NCBI GenBank assembly: GCA_036429605.1
Contig: JAVFKD010000015.1
Coordinates: forward strand, 891,421 to 955,420
Source of the DNA: Cladobotryum mycophilum
Taxonomy: Eukaryota; Ascomycota; Sordariomycetes; Hypocreales; Hypocreaceae
DNA length: 64,000 nucleotides
Direction: 5' to 3'
Made by a program: the position numbers and the translations under genes. The notes beneath the pieces are model-generated. The model ran no database searches and was not told where the DNA came from. It saw only the letters and a program-made list of their open reading frames with translations. This document shows, one piece after another, positions 34,650 through 44,755 of this stretch (the first letter of the stretch is position 1; each line of letters opens with the position of its first letter).

Positions 34650-35656
34650 ATAGCTTTATAGGCTTTTTGCCTTAATACTTACTATTCTTTTATAATAAGG
34701 TTTTATAAATATATTACTCTTCTAAAAGGATTATCTCTTTAATTTACTATTAAATTCTATAGTTTATTTTATAATAGAATAAGAAGTTCCTGATTTAAAG
34801 GCAATTCCTTTTTATAATTAGGTTATCTTAATAGCCTATTAGTAGAATTAGTCTTTCTTACTTAATACTTAATTATAAAATCATAAAAAGTTAGGTAAAT
34901 ATACTATTTAGCTTATTTATTATTTAATTTTAACTGTTTTATAAAGAATTAAAGATTTTAATAGTTACTCTAGACTTTAATCTAACCTTAGGTATCTTTT
35001 ATATAATATCTTTAATGTTTAAATACCGCTATAATCGCTAGTATTTCTTAGTCTAGTATACTATAATTAAACTTAGCGTCGCGAAACACCCGTAACTAAA
35101 AGGCTATTAAATGTTACTTTTTTTCCTTATTTAGTTAGGATAATATAATAGTAACAGTAAACTTTAAAGTATTAGTCTCTATATGAATAGGTTTTTTCAG
35201 GTTATAATATTATAGTAAAGGAATATTCTAAAAAGCCTAAATAAATTAATAAAAAATAGCTTTTTAATATTCCCTAAGTACTACCTAACCTAGTTTTCGT
35301 TTATTTTTTATACCCTTTAATAGTTTATATAATAGATAAGTAATTATTGAATATTCTTTGATAAATCGATGATAAAAATTATAAAACCCTAGAAAAACTT
35401 AGATTTCTCGATACGTAGTAGGTTCCTATTACATTGAGATTGTTTTTATTTATTTTAGATTTATTATAATTTTTTTATTTAATATAATAAATCTTAAAAA
35501 TTTAATTTTATTTTAAATAAAAAAATATTTATTAAATTAAATATATAATTTAGTTTTTTTTAATTATTCTAAGATTTTTTATATATAAAAAATATAAGAT
35601 TTATAATTTAAAAAAAATTAAAATATTATTAAGATAAATAATATATATATAATCTA

Positions 35657-36094
35657 ACGTAGGTGCATAGTGAGTTAGCCAGCATAGTGAGCTTGCCACT
35701 CCTTATCGCATAGTAAAAAGCTCTTTTTTAAAAAGTCATAACTTTTTTAAATTAAGCTTAAAATAAATAAGATTTTCAGATAAGGCTAATTAGCTATATC
35801 TAAATAAATAAATAAATACTATAAAATTAAGAAATCTTTAATTACATAGTAATTAAGTAAATAAGAAAAGTGGATACTAATTATCCCTGCTTTTGATATG
35901 TACGTAGTTTAAAGCTGCTCAAGATTTTATAAGATTTTTTTATGTATTTGAATATAGCTAATTAGCCTTATCTGAAAATCTTATTTATTTTAAGTTTAAT
36001 TTAAAAAAGTTATGATTTTTTAAAAAAGAGCTTTTTACTATGCGATAAGGAGTGGCAAGCTCACTATGCTGGCTAACTCACTATGCACCTACGT
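35657..36094. mobile_element. hairpin-like MITE with about 145 bp inverted arms
   Basis: 438 bp flanked by TA (35655-35656 and 36095-36096). The arms start ACGTAGGTGCATAGTGAG and match for about 145 bp with only a few differences (for example AAAGTCAT versus AAAATCAT). Each arm carries a tandem pair of related 17-mers: GCATAGTGAGTTAGCCA then GCATAGTGAGCTTGCCA. About 150 bp of unpaired sequence separates the arms. It encodes nothing. The layout of its ends is the same as in the Fot elements, although the motif differs. Confidence 0.9.
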
Positions 36095-36289
36095 TAATAG
36101 ATTATTTAATACTTAATAAATATAATTCTAAAATATAACTAGAGTATTAATTAATCTTATAGATATAATTAAAAATTTATAATAACTATAATAAGTATAA
36201 AATATAGTTTTCTATTTATTATTTTCTTTAATATATATATAATAATATATATTCTTAATATTAATTTTAATAAAATAATTTAAACCTTT

Positions 36290-36430
36290 AATTTAATTTA
36301 TAATTTTAGTAATAAGAAAAAGAGGATAATAATTTTTAATTGTAACTTGATTTAATCTTTAATAATCTATATATAAACAGAGACTTTTGTTTTTTTTTAG
36401 TATAAATAAAATAAATATACTTGTTAGGCT
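36290..36430 (-). pseudogene. Gypsy reverse transcriptase remnant
   Basis: The minus-strand translation retains ILFILKKNKSLYLYIDY, a stop, then RLNQVTIKNYYPL. This corresponds to the conserved RT block where KKDGS and VDYRxLN are expected. The stop sits where an Arg or Trp codon could be converted by RIP. It fixes both the orientation and the family. Confidence 0.8.
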
Positions 36431-38522
36431 TTTTAAAAAACAAATTTATCTTTTAGTTAAGTTTCCTTCTAAATATTCTTATAATACTTTTAATTTAGTA
36501 AAAGAAAGTAAATAAATTAAATTATAAAAAAAAGGCTTTTTTAATTAATTTAATTATATAATCAGTTTATTTAAAATAAGGGAGAATCCTTGTATTATTG
36601 ACTAAAAAGATATTTTTTTACTTTTAAAATTATATTAGAATTTATAAGAAATCTAATATAATCTCTTTTATTTTATCTAAAAGGTATAAGGGATTAAGAC
36701 TTATAGAAATAGATAAAATATATATATAACTTATATATTTCTTTTAAAATCTATACTTAAAAATCTTTTTTAGGTTTTTTAATTATATTTAAACCACTAA
36801 CTTTAATTATAAGAATATAAATAAATATAATACTTAGATAATATAATTATAGATAATAATATAGGATTACCCTATTCTTAAGGGTCTTGATTAATACCTA
36901 TATATAACCTCGTAAAGGTTTTAATAGTTCCTTAAGTATCTATAAATTAAAGCAAGACTTTCTAAACTTTATAAGCTTTTATACCTTTTTCCTTTATATT
37001 TTATAAATAAAATAGAATAATTGCTAAACTTTTTATTAATTTATACTTTTTTATAAAAGTTATACTAATAATATTAATTTTTATACTATTATTTAAATTA
37101 ATATATATATTATAAAAAAACAGTCTAATAATTTTAACTAAAATATAAAAATATATATAAATTATAATTAGGACTTTAAGAATTATTTTAATAGGTATTT
37201 AAGGAGCTATATAAGGGGATTTTAGTCTAACCCTTTCTTTTTTTCTTCTTACTCTTTTTCTTTTTCTTAAAAGATAAAAATAATTTATTAGCTTTAACTT
37301 CTTAAACCTTTATAGAAAGTTAATCATATTGATTTCTTAAATACATATTACTTTTACAATTATAATATTGCTTTATATTTCTATTAGTATTAAATATATT
37401 CTTTTTTAAAAATCCTTCTTAAGTAAAAAGTCTAGGAAATACTTATTTTAGTTTATTTTTCTTAATAGTTATTTGTAAAGTTAATAAAGCTTACTTGTAT
37501 GGTTTGTTTTTCTTAGGAGAGTAATATAAAACTTAATGTATTTTTATTAGAATTGACTTTCTTTTTCTTCCTCTTTTAGTGCCTTATATTTTTTTATAAG
37601 TTATAAAATCTCCTAATAGCATATAGCTAATATAATTATTTTTTTATAGTTCTTTAGAAAGGAGCTTCCTTTTATAATAATCTGATGTTATAGGTTCTTT
37701 TGTAGCTTTATGTAAAAGCTATAAGCACGTTAGGATTCTAAGGCTATTAGGAATTAATTCTTTAATAAGTCTAAGTATATATAAAAGTCTTAAGGAGATT
37801 AGTATTCTTATTGTTTTGTTTTCTTAATAACTTATATAATATATAGCTTATAAATATTTATATCTTTTAATAATAATATAGTCTAATTTTTAAAGTATTC
37901 CTAATTATTTTCTAATTTTTATTAAGCCTTAGGTAATTCTTAGTATTTTAAATAAAGTTTCTATTAGGTTTAGTATTTAGTATTTATATAATCGACTTTA
38001 AAAAAAACCTTTAAATAACTTTTATAATACTTTTTTTGCCCTAAAAATACTCAATATAGATTATAAAACTATTTCTCTTTTACTTAAAAAAAAACATTTA
38101 TAATAAGTACAGTAAGGTTCTTAATTTTTATATTATTATTTTTCTTTAAATTACTTAATAAGCCGTTAGAATAATTACCTTAACGTTACAATAATTTTCT
38201 AAGATCTTTTTTTAATTAGCCTATTACTTTACTTAACTTTTAATACTTTTTTAATTAAATAATTTTATTATAAAATATAATATTATTATTTTTTAATTAT
38301 TATTCTAGAATATTAGATTCTTATAATAAATCTAAAAGTAACAATCATTGAGTTAACCTTATATAACCTATTACTTATTATTATAGTAATTCATTTTTAA
38401 AAGACCTTTTTATATATATTATCTATAAGGTTTTTTAAAAAAAATCCAAAGATCTATAGATCTTTAAAAACAAATATACAAAACCATCTTACTTAAATAA
38501 TAATACTAAAAAGCTTAAGAAT

Positions 38523-38697
38523 TATAATAACATCTTATAAGATTACTAGATAAGCAAAATAAAAACATAGGTATTATATTATACATAAGCTTAAGCTTAT
38601 GCGTTTAACTATTATACAAGAGACATGCAACTTATACAGGATTACCCCGCATCTCTATTACATCACGCGTCCGGGTAATCTTCGGGACAGCGTTATA
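38523..38697 (-). repeat. 5' LTR of the Gypsy element
   Basis: On the element's strand it starts TATAACGCTGTCCCG, an RIP-shifted form of a TGTAACG start. This copy keeps more GC (CATCACGCGTCCGGGTAATC on the plus strand) than the 3' LTR. Confidence 0.85.
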
Positions 38698-39624
38698 CTA
38701 TTAAGAATAAGCATTTAATAAATCCCTTTTATATAAGAAACTATATAATAATTAAAATATTTAATTTAATCTAAGCTAACCTTATTAATAATCTAATTAT
38801 TCTTTATTATTATAATATACTAATTTACTAAAAGATTATACTCTTAATACTAATTCTTAAAATAATATTATACAATAAGAATAATAAATAACAGTATTAC
38901 CTAACCCATTCTATTAATACCTTAGATTATAATTACCTATTCTTAATTACTAGGCTAAAATAATTTAATCTTTATATAGCTTTCTAAAATTATAATTATT
39001 TTACTTAAAAAAATAATATCTATTATAAAACCAGTCTTATTAAAATTATAAAAATTATTATTAAAAACCCTATATTTAACCTTAATATTTTATATAAACT
39101 TAAATTAAATACTAATAAGTATTAGGTTTTTATATTTAGCTTTTTAATAATTATATTTATAAACCTAATATATATAAAGCTTTCATTAACATTTAATAAA
39201 ATTTAATATTTAGTTTTTATTAATTAATAATATATTATATATATATAATAAATAATTAATTATTTTTTTAATATTATATAATCTAAGAAAAAATAATTAT
39301 ATAAATAAATTAATTATATACTTAAGTATAATCTTTTTTCTAATTCTATAAGATTTATTAAATTAGTTTTTATATTATATTATAAAAGCTATTTAATATA
39401 ATATTAACTTAATATTATGTAATTAATATTATAAATCTTTTTTATAACTCTAAGATTTAAATCTAGGTTTTTTTAAAAGCTTTAAGAGTTATAATAATTT
39501 TATTTTTATATAAAAGTAATATTATTTAAGATTATTAAAGAATTTAATATATTATAATAAAGGTAAATATAATGGTAAAGGGTGGTATACTTGCTTGTAT
39601 AGCACACTCGCTTATGGAATACGT
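38698..39624 (-). mobile_element. Fot/pogo copy, split by the Gypsy insertion
   Basis: The terminus at 39624 (reading inward on the minus strand ACGTATTCCATAAGCGAG, TA outside at 39625-39626) leads into the same transposase remnant as 30061-31931. The match runs to TTATTCTTAATAG at 38698, where the Gypsy LTR starts. It resumes on the far side of the Gypsy element for 16 bases (28832-28817) before LTR family B intervenes. The other terminus is lost. Confidence 0.82.
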
Positions 39625-40260
39625 TAATATTTATAAAAAATAGATTTTCTTTTAGTTTTTTTTTAAATAATTAATAATTTAAATTTGTTTAAATATATTT
39701 TATTTTTACTTTATATAATACTTAATCTTTTATATTTAATACATTTTAATTACTTTAAATAGTCTTATATATATGAATTACTTATAGGAACTTTAATTTA
39801 AAGGAATATATTAAAATATATAGTAAAAATTATAGGTCTATGTAAAATAAACTATTAATACTTTAATTTAGGCTAATTTACTGTTATCAAAGCTTTATCC
39901 AAGGTACCTCCAGTTTATAAGACATACAATTCCCCTACAATTAGATAGCTGAATTAATTAATCAATTATATTCGTTTATTCTATTGGTTCAAGAGTTCAA
40001 GAGAGGTAAACACAACCAACCCACAAAGTGCGATGGATGTTCGGAACACTGGGCGCAGCTAAGCTCAAGGATAGGCTGCGTGATCGGCAAGACCCGGCAT
40101 TTGCATTTTGTCAATCCAGTTTCCCCTTTTCCTCACAGTCTTCACAAGAGTTTACCCCCTGGAGCAAGCTAAATCGGTCCAGTCGCCACACCTTTACTCA
40201 TGCGATCTTAATTCCCCTCCTTTCTCCCCTTCACTTTGCATCAGGTCAGCCCCAGCTATC

Positions 40261-41826
40261 ATGACCGAAGGCCCAAGGAGCCTTCGAGTCTTAGCAGCCG
40301 TCATAATGCGCAGTCGACCGAGAATCATACTGGTCTTAATATTGGCTCTCTTTACATTAACCATATTTAAAAACGTACAAAACTGGATACCCCTTACTCC
40401 ACAAATACCCAACTCGACATTCCGAAACAAACTCTCAGCCGCTGGAAAAAATTGCGCTCTCGGCGCCTCCCACCTCGCCGATATCAAACAACGATATGTA
40501 ATTGAGGACAAGTTCGACTACTTTCTCCGAATCGTCAGCTTTCAACGCAGCAAAGCCCTCGTGCGAAAGAGAATAACTATTGTTCCACAAGGTCTTTTAG
40601 GCCCTAACACAAGAACAATCGACCTCACCAAAACATATGACGGAGATGCTATTGGCGGTGACTGCTCCGAACCCCTACAAGTTGAGGTGCCTGTTTCGGG
40701 CCTTGCTTCCACCGTTAACGCATCGGACTTCATGTTCGGCATATCAACTACATATAAACGGCTGAATGAGTCACGCCGTGACATAATCGGCGACTGGGAA
40801 TACTGGCTCACCGATGGTCATGGCATTACTAACGGTGCCAAGCTGATCCTTATGCTCTTGGATGCTAGCGACAATGAGCTCGATGACGCTCGTGCGCTTC
40901 TTCATGATGCTGGCATTGACGCCCACGTCGATCGCTCAGTAGACCGAGCTATGCCAGTTCGTTACGTCAACCTCGTTCCATACCTATACCGACAGGAGGA
41001 GTCTCGACATAGGAAGTGGTTGGTGTTGTGCGATGACGACACATTCTTCCCAAGCATGCATGGTCTTGTTGAAAAGCTCGACACCTTTGATCACTCAAGG
41101 GAGCTTTACATTGGCACACTTTCAGAAGATGTTGGAGCTATCGAGCGTCACGGTTCACAAGCATTTGGTGGAGCTGGCGTTTTCTTGTCAATGCCGATGG
41201 CCAAGAGAATCACAGAGTCCATCAGCAACTGCACATCTGCGGAGAAAGTAGATGAGGCGGGGTGGCAGGGCGACAAGTTGCTACGCAATTGCATCTATGA
41301 AAACAGTGATACGCGGCTTGGTTTATTGCCGGGCCTTTGGCAGCTAGACTTCCGAGGTGATGCAGCAGGATTTTATGAATGGGGTCACAAGCCGCTCTCG
41401 CTACACCATTACCGAGGCGGTGGCTGGCACCATGCTCGTCCTGCAGAGTTTAGCAAGATCGCCTACGTTTGTGGCGAAGATTGTATCTTGCAGCGGTTTC
41501 AGACCGCTGACAATTTTATCATTTCAGGCCATTCCATCGCTTACTATCCCGCCGGCATTACATTCGATACGAGCCAGGTCGAACGGACGTTTGAGGCACT
41601 ATGGGAGAAGAGCTGGAATTTTGATTTCGTCTTTGGCCCTCAGCGGCCGTCGCTCAAGAAAGAACAAAAGATCTCATGGCAAATTCAAGGGTCACAGGTC
41701 CTGTCCGGTGGCTCATTATTGCAGACATACTTGAGAAAAAAGGACAATGTCCGATGGGAGAGTGCAGGCAATCGGCAGATGGGTGATCGTGATAGTGTAA
41801 TTGAGCTGATTTGGGTGCCATCTTGA
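40261..41826 (+). CDS. GT31/fringe-like glycosyltransferase, type II membrane protein
   Basis: Single-exon gene, 521 residues from the ATG at 40261 (MTEGPRSLRVLAAVIMRS). The frame stays open 51 codons further upstream, but those residues look untranslated. A membrane anchor lies at about residues 22-39 (RIILVLILALFTLTIF), so the protein is probably Golgi-resident with a lumenal C-terminus. The catalytic landmark is WLVLCDDDTFFPS (about 253-265), the DDD metal site of fringe-type family 31 enzymes. Other landmarks are GTLSEDVGAIERHGSQAFGG and LLPGLWQLDFRGDAAGFYEW. The substrate is unknown. The gene stands alone in a GC-normal island between two RIP blocks and its frame is undamaged, which suggests it is under selection. 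Confidence 0.82.
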   Translation: MTEGPRSLRVLAAVIMRSRPRIILVLILALFTLTIFKNVQNWIPLTPQIPNSTFRNKLSAAGKNCALGASHLADIKQRYVIEDKFDYFLRIVSFQRSKALVRKRITIVPQGLLGPNTRTIDLTKTYDGDAIGGDCSEPLQVEVPVSGLASTVNASDFMFGISTTYKRLNESRRDIIGDWEYWLTDGHGITNGAKLILMLLDASDNELDDARALLHDAGIDAHVDRSVDRAMPVRYVNLVPYLYRQEESRHRKWLVLCDDDTFFPSMHGLVEKLDTFDHSRELYIGTLSEDVGAIERHGSQAFGGAGVFLSMPMAKRITESISNCTSAEKVDEAGWQGDKLLRNCIYENSDTRLGLLPGLWQLDFRGDAAGFYEWGHKPLSLHHYRGGGWHHARPAEFSKIAYVCGEDCILQRFQTADNFIISGHSIAYYPAGITFDTSQVERTFEALWEKSWNFDFVFGPQRPSLKKEQKISWQIQGSQVLSGGSLLQTYLRKKDNVRWESAGNRQMGDRDSVIELIWVPS

Positions 41827-42126
41827 TGCTATCACTTAAGTATGCTCTTATTTCGTTTATATTATCCAAGGAGAAGGTAGCATTTCTATCAGGAGGGTTG
41901 TGCCTTATACTCTGGCTTGAAAGTTAGATCACTACATTGGTAAGCTTATGCCTTTGCTTCTCAAAAGATGTATTACTATTTGTGCGAATTATGTACATAT
42001 CAGGCATAGCACACAGTCTTCATAAAATCACTATCGAGCGATCGGGCCAGCTTCTAATATGAGTAATATTGGTATTCAGAACGACGAATTTCATGAAACG
42101 GCGAATACGGATCTGATAACAAGGGC

Positions 42127-42918
42127 GTGGTGGCCGAATCGCTGAGTCGGTCGCTCAGTCGTATCAACATCTCTTTTGAAGCATGGTTCTCTCGGAAGTT
42201 CAAGTCCATTCTTGGCCAGCCCGTTGACTTTTCGGATGATGAGGACAGCTTCCGTACGTTTCTTCTCGGCTTGCCGCGAATAGAAGGCCATCACAGCGGC
42301 GAAAATTTAGCTGACCGTGTTAGCGAAATAATTCACGAATATGGCTTTAAAGATCGCGTTGGCTACTTTTAACGGGCAGTGCAGAGAGCAACGACGCTTG
42401 CCTTGATAATTCAAGCTTTGAGATAGGGTTCAATAAACTGCATCGACGGCTTCGCTGTTGCTGTCATATCATAAATCTCGTTGCTCTATCTATACTTTTT
42501 GGAACCGACGCTGACGCATTTGAGGAGGACTGCCAAGCGGAGAAGGAAATCCAGGACGAGGTTAGGCTCCGGAAGTCGAAGGGACACATAGAGAAACTTC
42601 GTAACATTGTGTACTGGGTGCAGAGGTCTGGTCAACGCATCGAAAACCTGAATAAGCTTCAATCTATCGGTAATGCCGCTCTAGGCGCAGAAGATCACAC
42701 AAATTACGATGTTATTAGGGATAATGCTACTCGATGGAACTCATCGGAAGCGATGATGGAACGAGGTTGCCAGCTTCAACTTGCACTTGATTCCTTGGTT
42801 CAGGCAGAGGTGACCGAATGGAACCAACATGTGTCCAGGCGGACTCAGAATGGAGCGAAGCGGCTTCCGAAAAAAGCCGCAAGAAGCCCGCAATCGTTGA
42901 TGACAAGAGGTCTGCAAA
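42127..42918 (+). pseudogene. hAT transposase relic, 5' copy
   Basis: The frame SRINISFEAWFS, then HHSGENLADRVSEIIHEYG, continues after a one-base break at the T run 42367-42370 as CLDNSSFEIGFNKLH, HIINLVALSILFGTDADAF, GHIEKLRNIVYWVQ and DNATRWNSSEAM. It matches in order the second hAT relic at 50338-52991 (HSGENLAD, NLVARSFLFGNDADSFE, GSIGKLRNIVKFI, DNDTRWNSTYLV). It ends abruptly where the TIR element starts at 42919. It is not AT-shifted, so decay here is by indels and truncation rather than RIP. Confidence 0.8.
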
Positions 42919-43630
42919 GGGGGTCCATACCTGTACCGCCGGGGGTGTAAATAATACATATAACTCTTATACTACTAAGGGTATAAATAAAATATCTTAT
43001 ATAATAAATATATATGGCCTTATTAAAAGGCTACTAATTTAATAATTAATTTTTTTAATAGTATTAGCTTAGTATATTATATATTTTTTTAGCTTTAATA
43101 AACTTAATTAATACATTTTTTTAATAATATAGTTATGTTTTTTTAAAGATTATTATAATTTATAAAAAAAGTTATATAATTTTAGTTTTAGTTTTAAAAA
43201 AAATATTAAATAAAAATATATTATATAAAAAGATTTTTTATTATAATAAAAAGAATTTTAAATAAAATTATATAAAATTAAAAATATTATTTTATAATTA
43301 GTTTTAATTAATATAATTATAAATTAAATATTAATTAAATAATATATTTAATATTTTATTAATTATTAAATTTAAAAAAATTAATAATTTATTAATTTAT
43401 TAAATTATATTACTTTTACTTCTATTAATATTTTTAATACTTAAAAATATTTTAATTTATTATTAAATTTTATAAATAATTTAATTATATTATAATTAAA
43501 TCAATGTTATTATTAATAAATATATATTATAAGTTTTTTATATTAAAATATATTAAAAAGCTATATAAGTAAAGGCATAATTAATATATTTAAAGTATTA
43601 TAAAATTAGTTATATTATAACATTTAAGTA

Positions 43631-43815
43631 ACGTAATCCATAAGCGAGTGGTATACACAAGCGAATGGTACATCATACCTAGTATACTATTTAAAAGAAA
43701 ATAAAACCAACTTTTTGTAACTTTTTTCTATACCTTTCTATTAAAAATATATTAAATAATTATTATAATAGTATTAAATAAAAATATAACTTTCTTACCT
43801 TTTTAAATTTCTTTA
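43631..43815 (+). mobile_element. left end of a TA-inserting element
   Basis: After TA (43629-43630) the sequence reads ACGTAATCCATAAGCGAG then a second related unit ACAAGCGAATGG, the same end layout as the Fot-type elements. The matching right end is not visible; another element's left end starts at 43816, inside it. Confidence 0.6.
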
Positions 43816-44277
43816 ATGTAATCCACAAGTAAACAGATTATATAAACGAGTGAATAACCTTTTATAATAATATCTACCTTTATATCTATATATTAAATTC
43901 TTTTATAATCTTTTATAATAAAACTCTTAAATAAAAGTAAAGTACTATTTACCTTTTAAGCTTTTAAATAAGACCTGAATTTAAGTCTTAGAGCTATAGC
44001 TAAGATCTATAATATTAGTTATATAATAATTCTTTAGTATTATATTAATATTTTTTTGTGATGTAATATAATTGTTCATTTAATAAATCTTATAAAATTA
44101 GAAGAAGAGCTTATAATTGAGTATATAATTGATTTATTTATACGATTATTTTTACCTAGATTATTTAATATTAAAGAAATAGCTAATTATCTATTACGCG
44201 TATACGATGTACTATTAGTTGATAAAAATTAGGTATTAAACTTTATTAAACGCTAGCTAAAGCTCTATATATATTAG
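43816..44277 (+). mobile_element. truncated Fot/pogo copy
   Basis: A decayed left end (ATGTAATCCACAAGTAAACA after TA) leads into the Fot transposase N-terminal remnant, closely parallel to 48119-48560. It is cut at 44277 by the LTR at 44278. Confidence 0.75.
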
Positions 44278-44755
44278 TGTTAAAATGAACTAGTCAATAC
44301 CCTATTAATTAGGTCCTAACAATAAGAAACAATAAGACTATTATTTCTATTGTTTCTAGGCTATTCTAGCCTATTCCAGTAAGTTCTAACAATAGACAAT
44401 AATCCTATTATTTCTATTGTTCTATAGGCTATTCTAGCTTATTCTTTTACTTTCTATGCCCCACTTATATTTCCTATATATAGTAAATAGATTCCTGTCT
44501 TCTAGTTAATTACTAGATCAAATACAACATTTTATCTCAACCTATCTTTTCCTCTTTTAGCCTTAGTGGCTAACTAATCCCACAAGCCTAACCTTATTGG
44601 GACTTAGCTCGTTAAGATACTTATTCTTTCCTGAGCTTCTAGAAGAACTGACCGAGCCTTCTAGATCAAGCTATAATAGCTTATATAAGCTATTACTAAG
44701 CTTGTTACTTATTGCTATAAGGAATTTTATGCCTGAGAGGCTACTTCCTTTAACA
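44278..44755 (+). repeat. LTR family B copy, plus orientation
   Basis: 478 bp with TGTTAAAATG and CTTTAACA ends. It belongs to the same family as 27361, 28356 and 34170. The flanking 5-mers (ATTAG, TTATT) do not match, so one flank has been rearranged or mutated. Confidence 0.85.

Larger units (their letters stand above)
28833..38697 (-). mobile_element. Ty3/Gypsy retrotransposon, RIP-decayed, with nested insertions
   Basis: The element is bounded by 175 bp direct repeats (28833-29007 and 38523-38697) and by a 5 bp target duplication CTATT (28828-28832 and 38698-38702). On the minus strand the order is 5' LTR (38697), reverse transcriptase remnant near 36300-36430, integrase remnant near 33400-33790, 3' LTR. 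That is the RT-then-IN order of Ty3/Gypsy. Later insertions inside it are a Fot/pogo element (30061-31931), a solo LTR (34170-34649) and a MITE (35657-36094). Without them the length is about 7.1 kb, normal for the group. The DNA on both sides is one interrupted Fot copy. Confidence 0.88.
26761..39930. other. RIP-decayed, AT-rich repeat block
   Basis: About 13 kb that is overwhelmingly A+T and TA-rich, with no GC-normal gene and no long open frame. Recognisable families inside it are listed separately: Fot/pogo elements, a Ty3/Gypsy element, a 480 bp LTR family and MITEs. The unmarked parts are probably further decayed retroelement sequence. The pattern fits RIP heterochromatin. The nuclear transposon families with stop-filled frames argue against inserted mitochondrial DNA. 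Confidence 0.9.

Noticed and set aside
26761..39930. AT-rich block as a nuclear copy of mitochondrial DNA
   Set aside because: The readable remnants are nuclear transposons (Fot/pogo, Ty3/Gypsy, LTRs). No mitochondrial protein, rRNA or tRNA pattern is visible.
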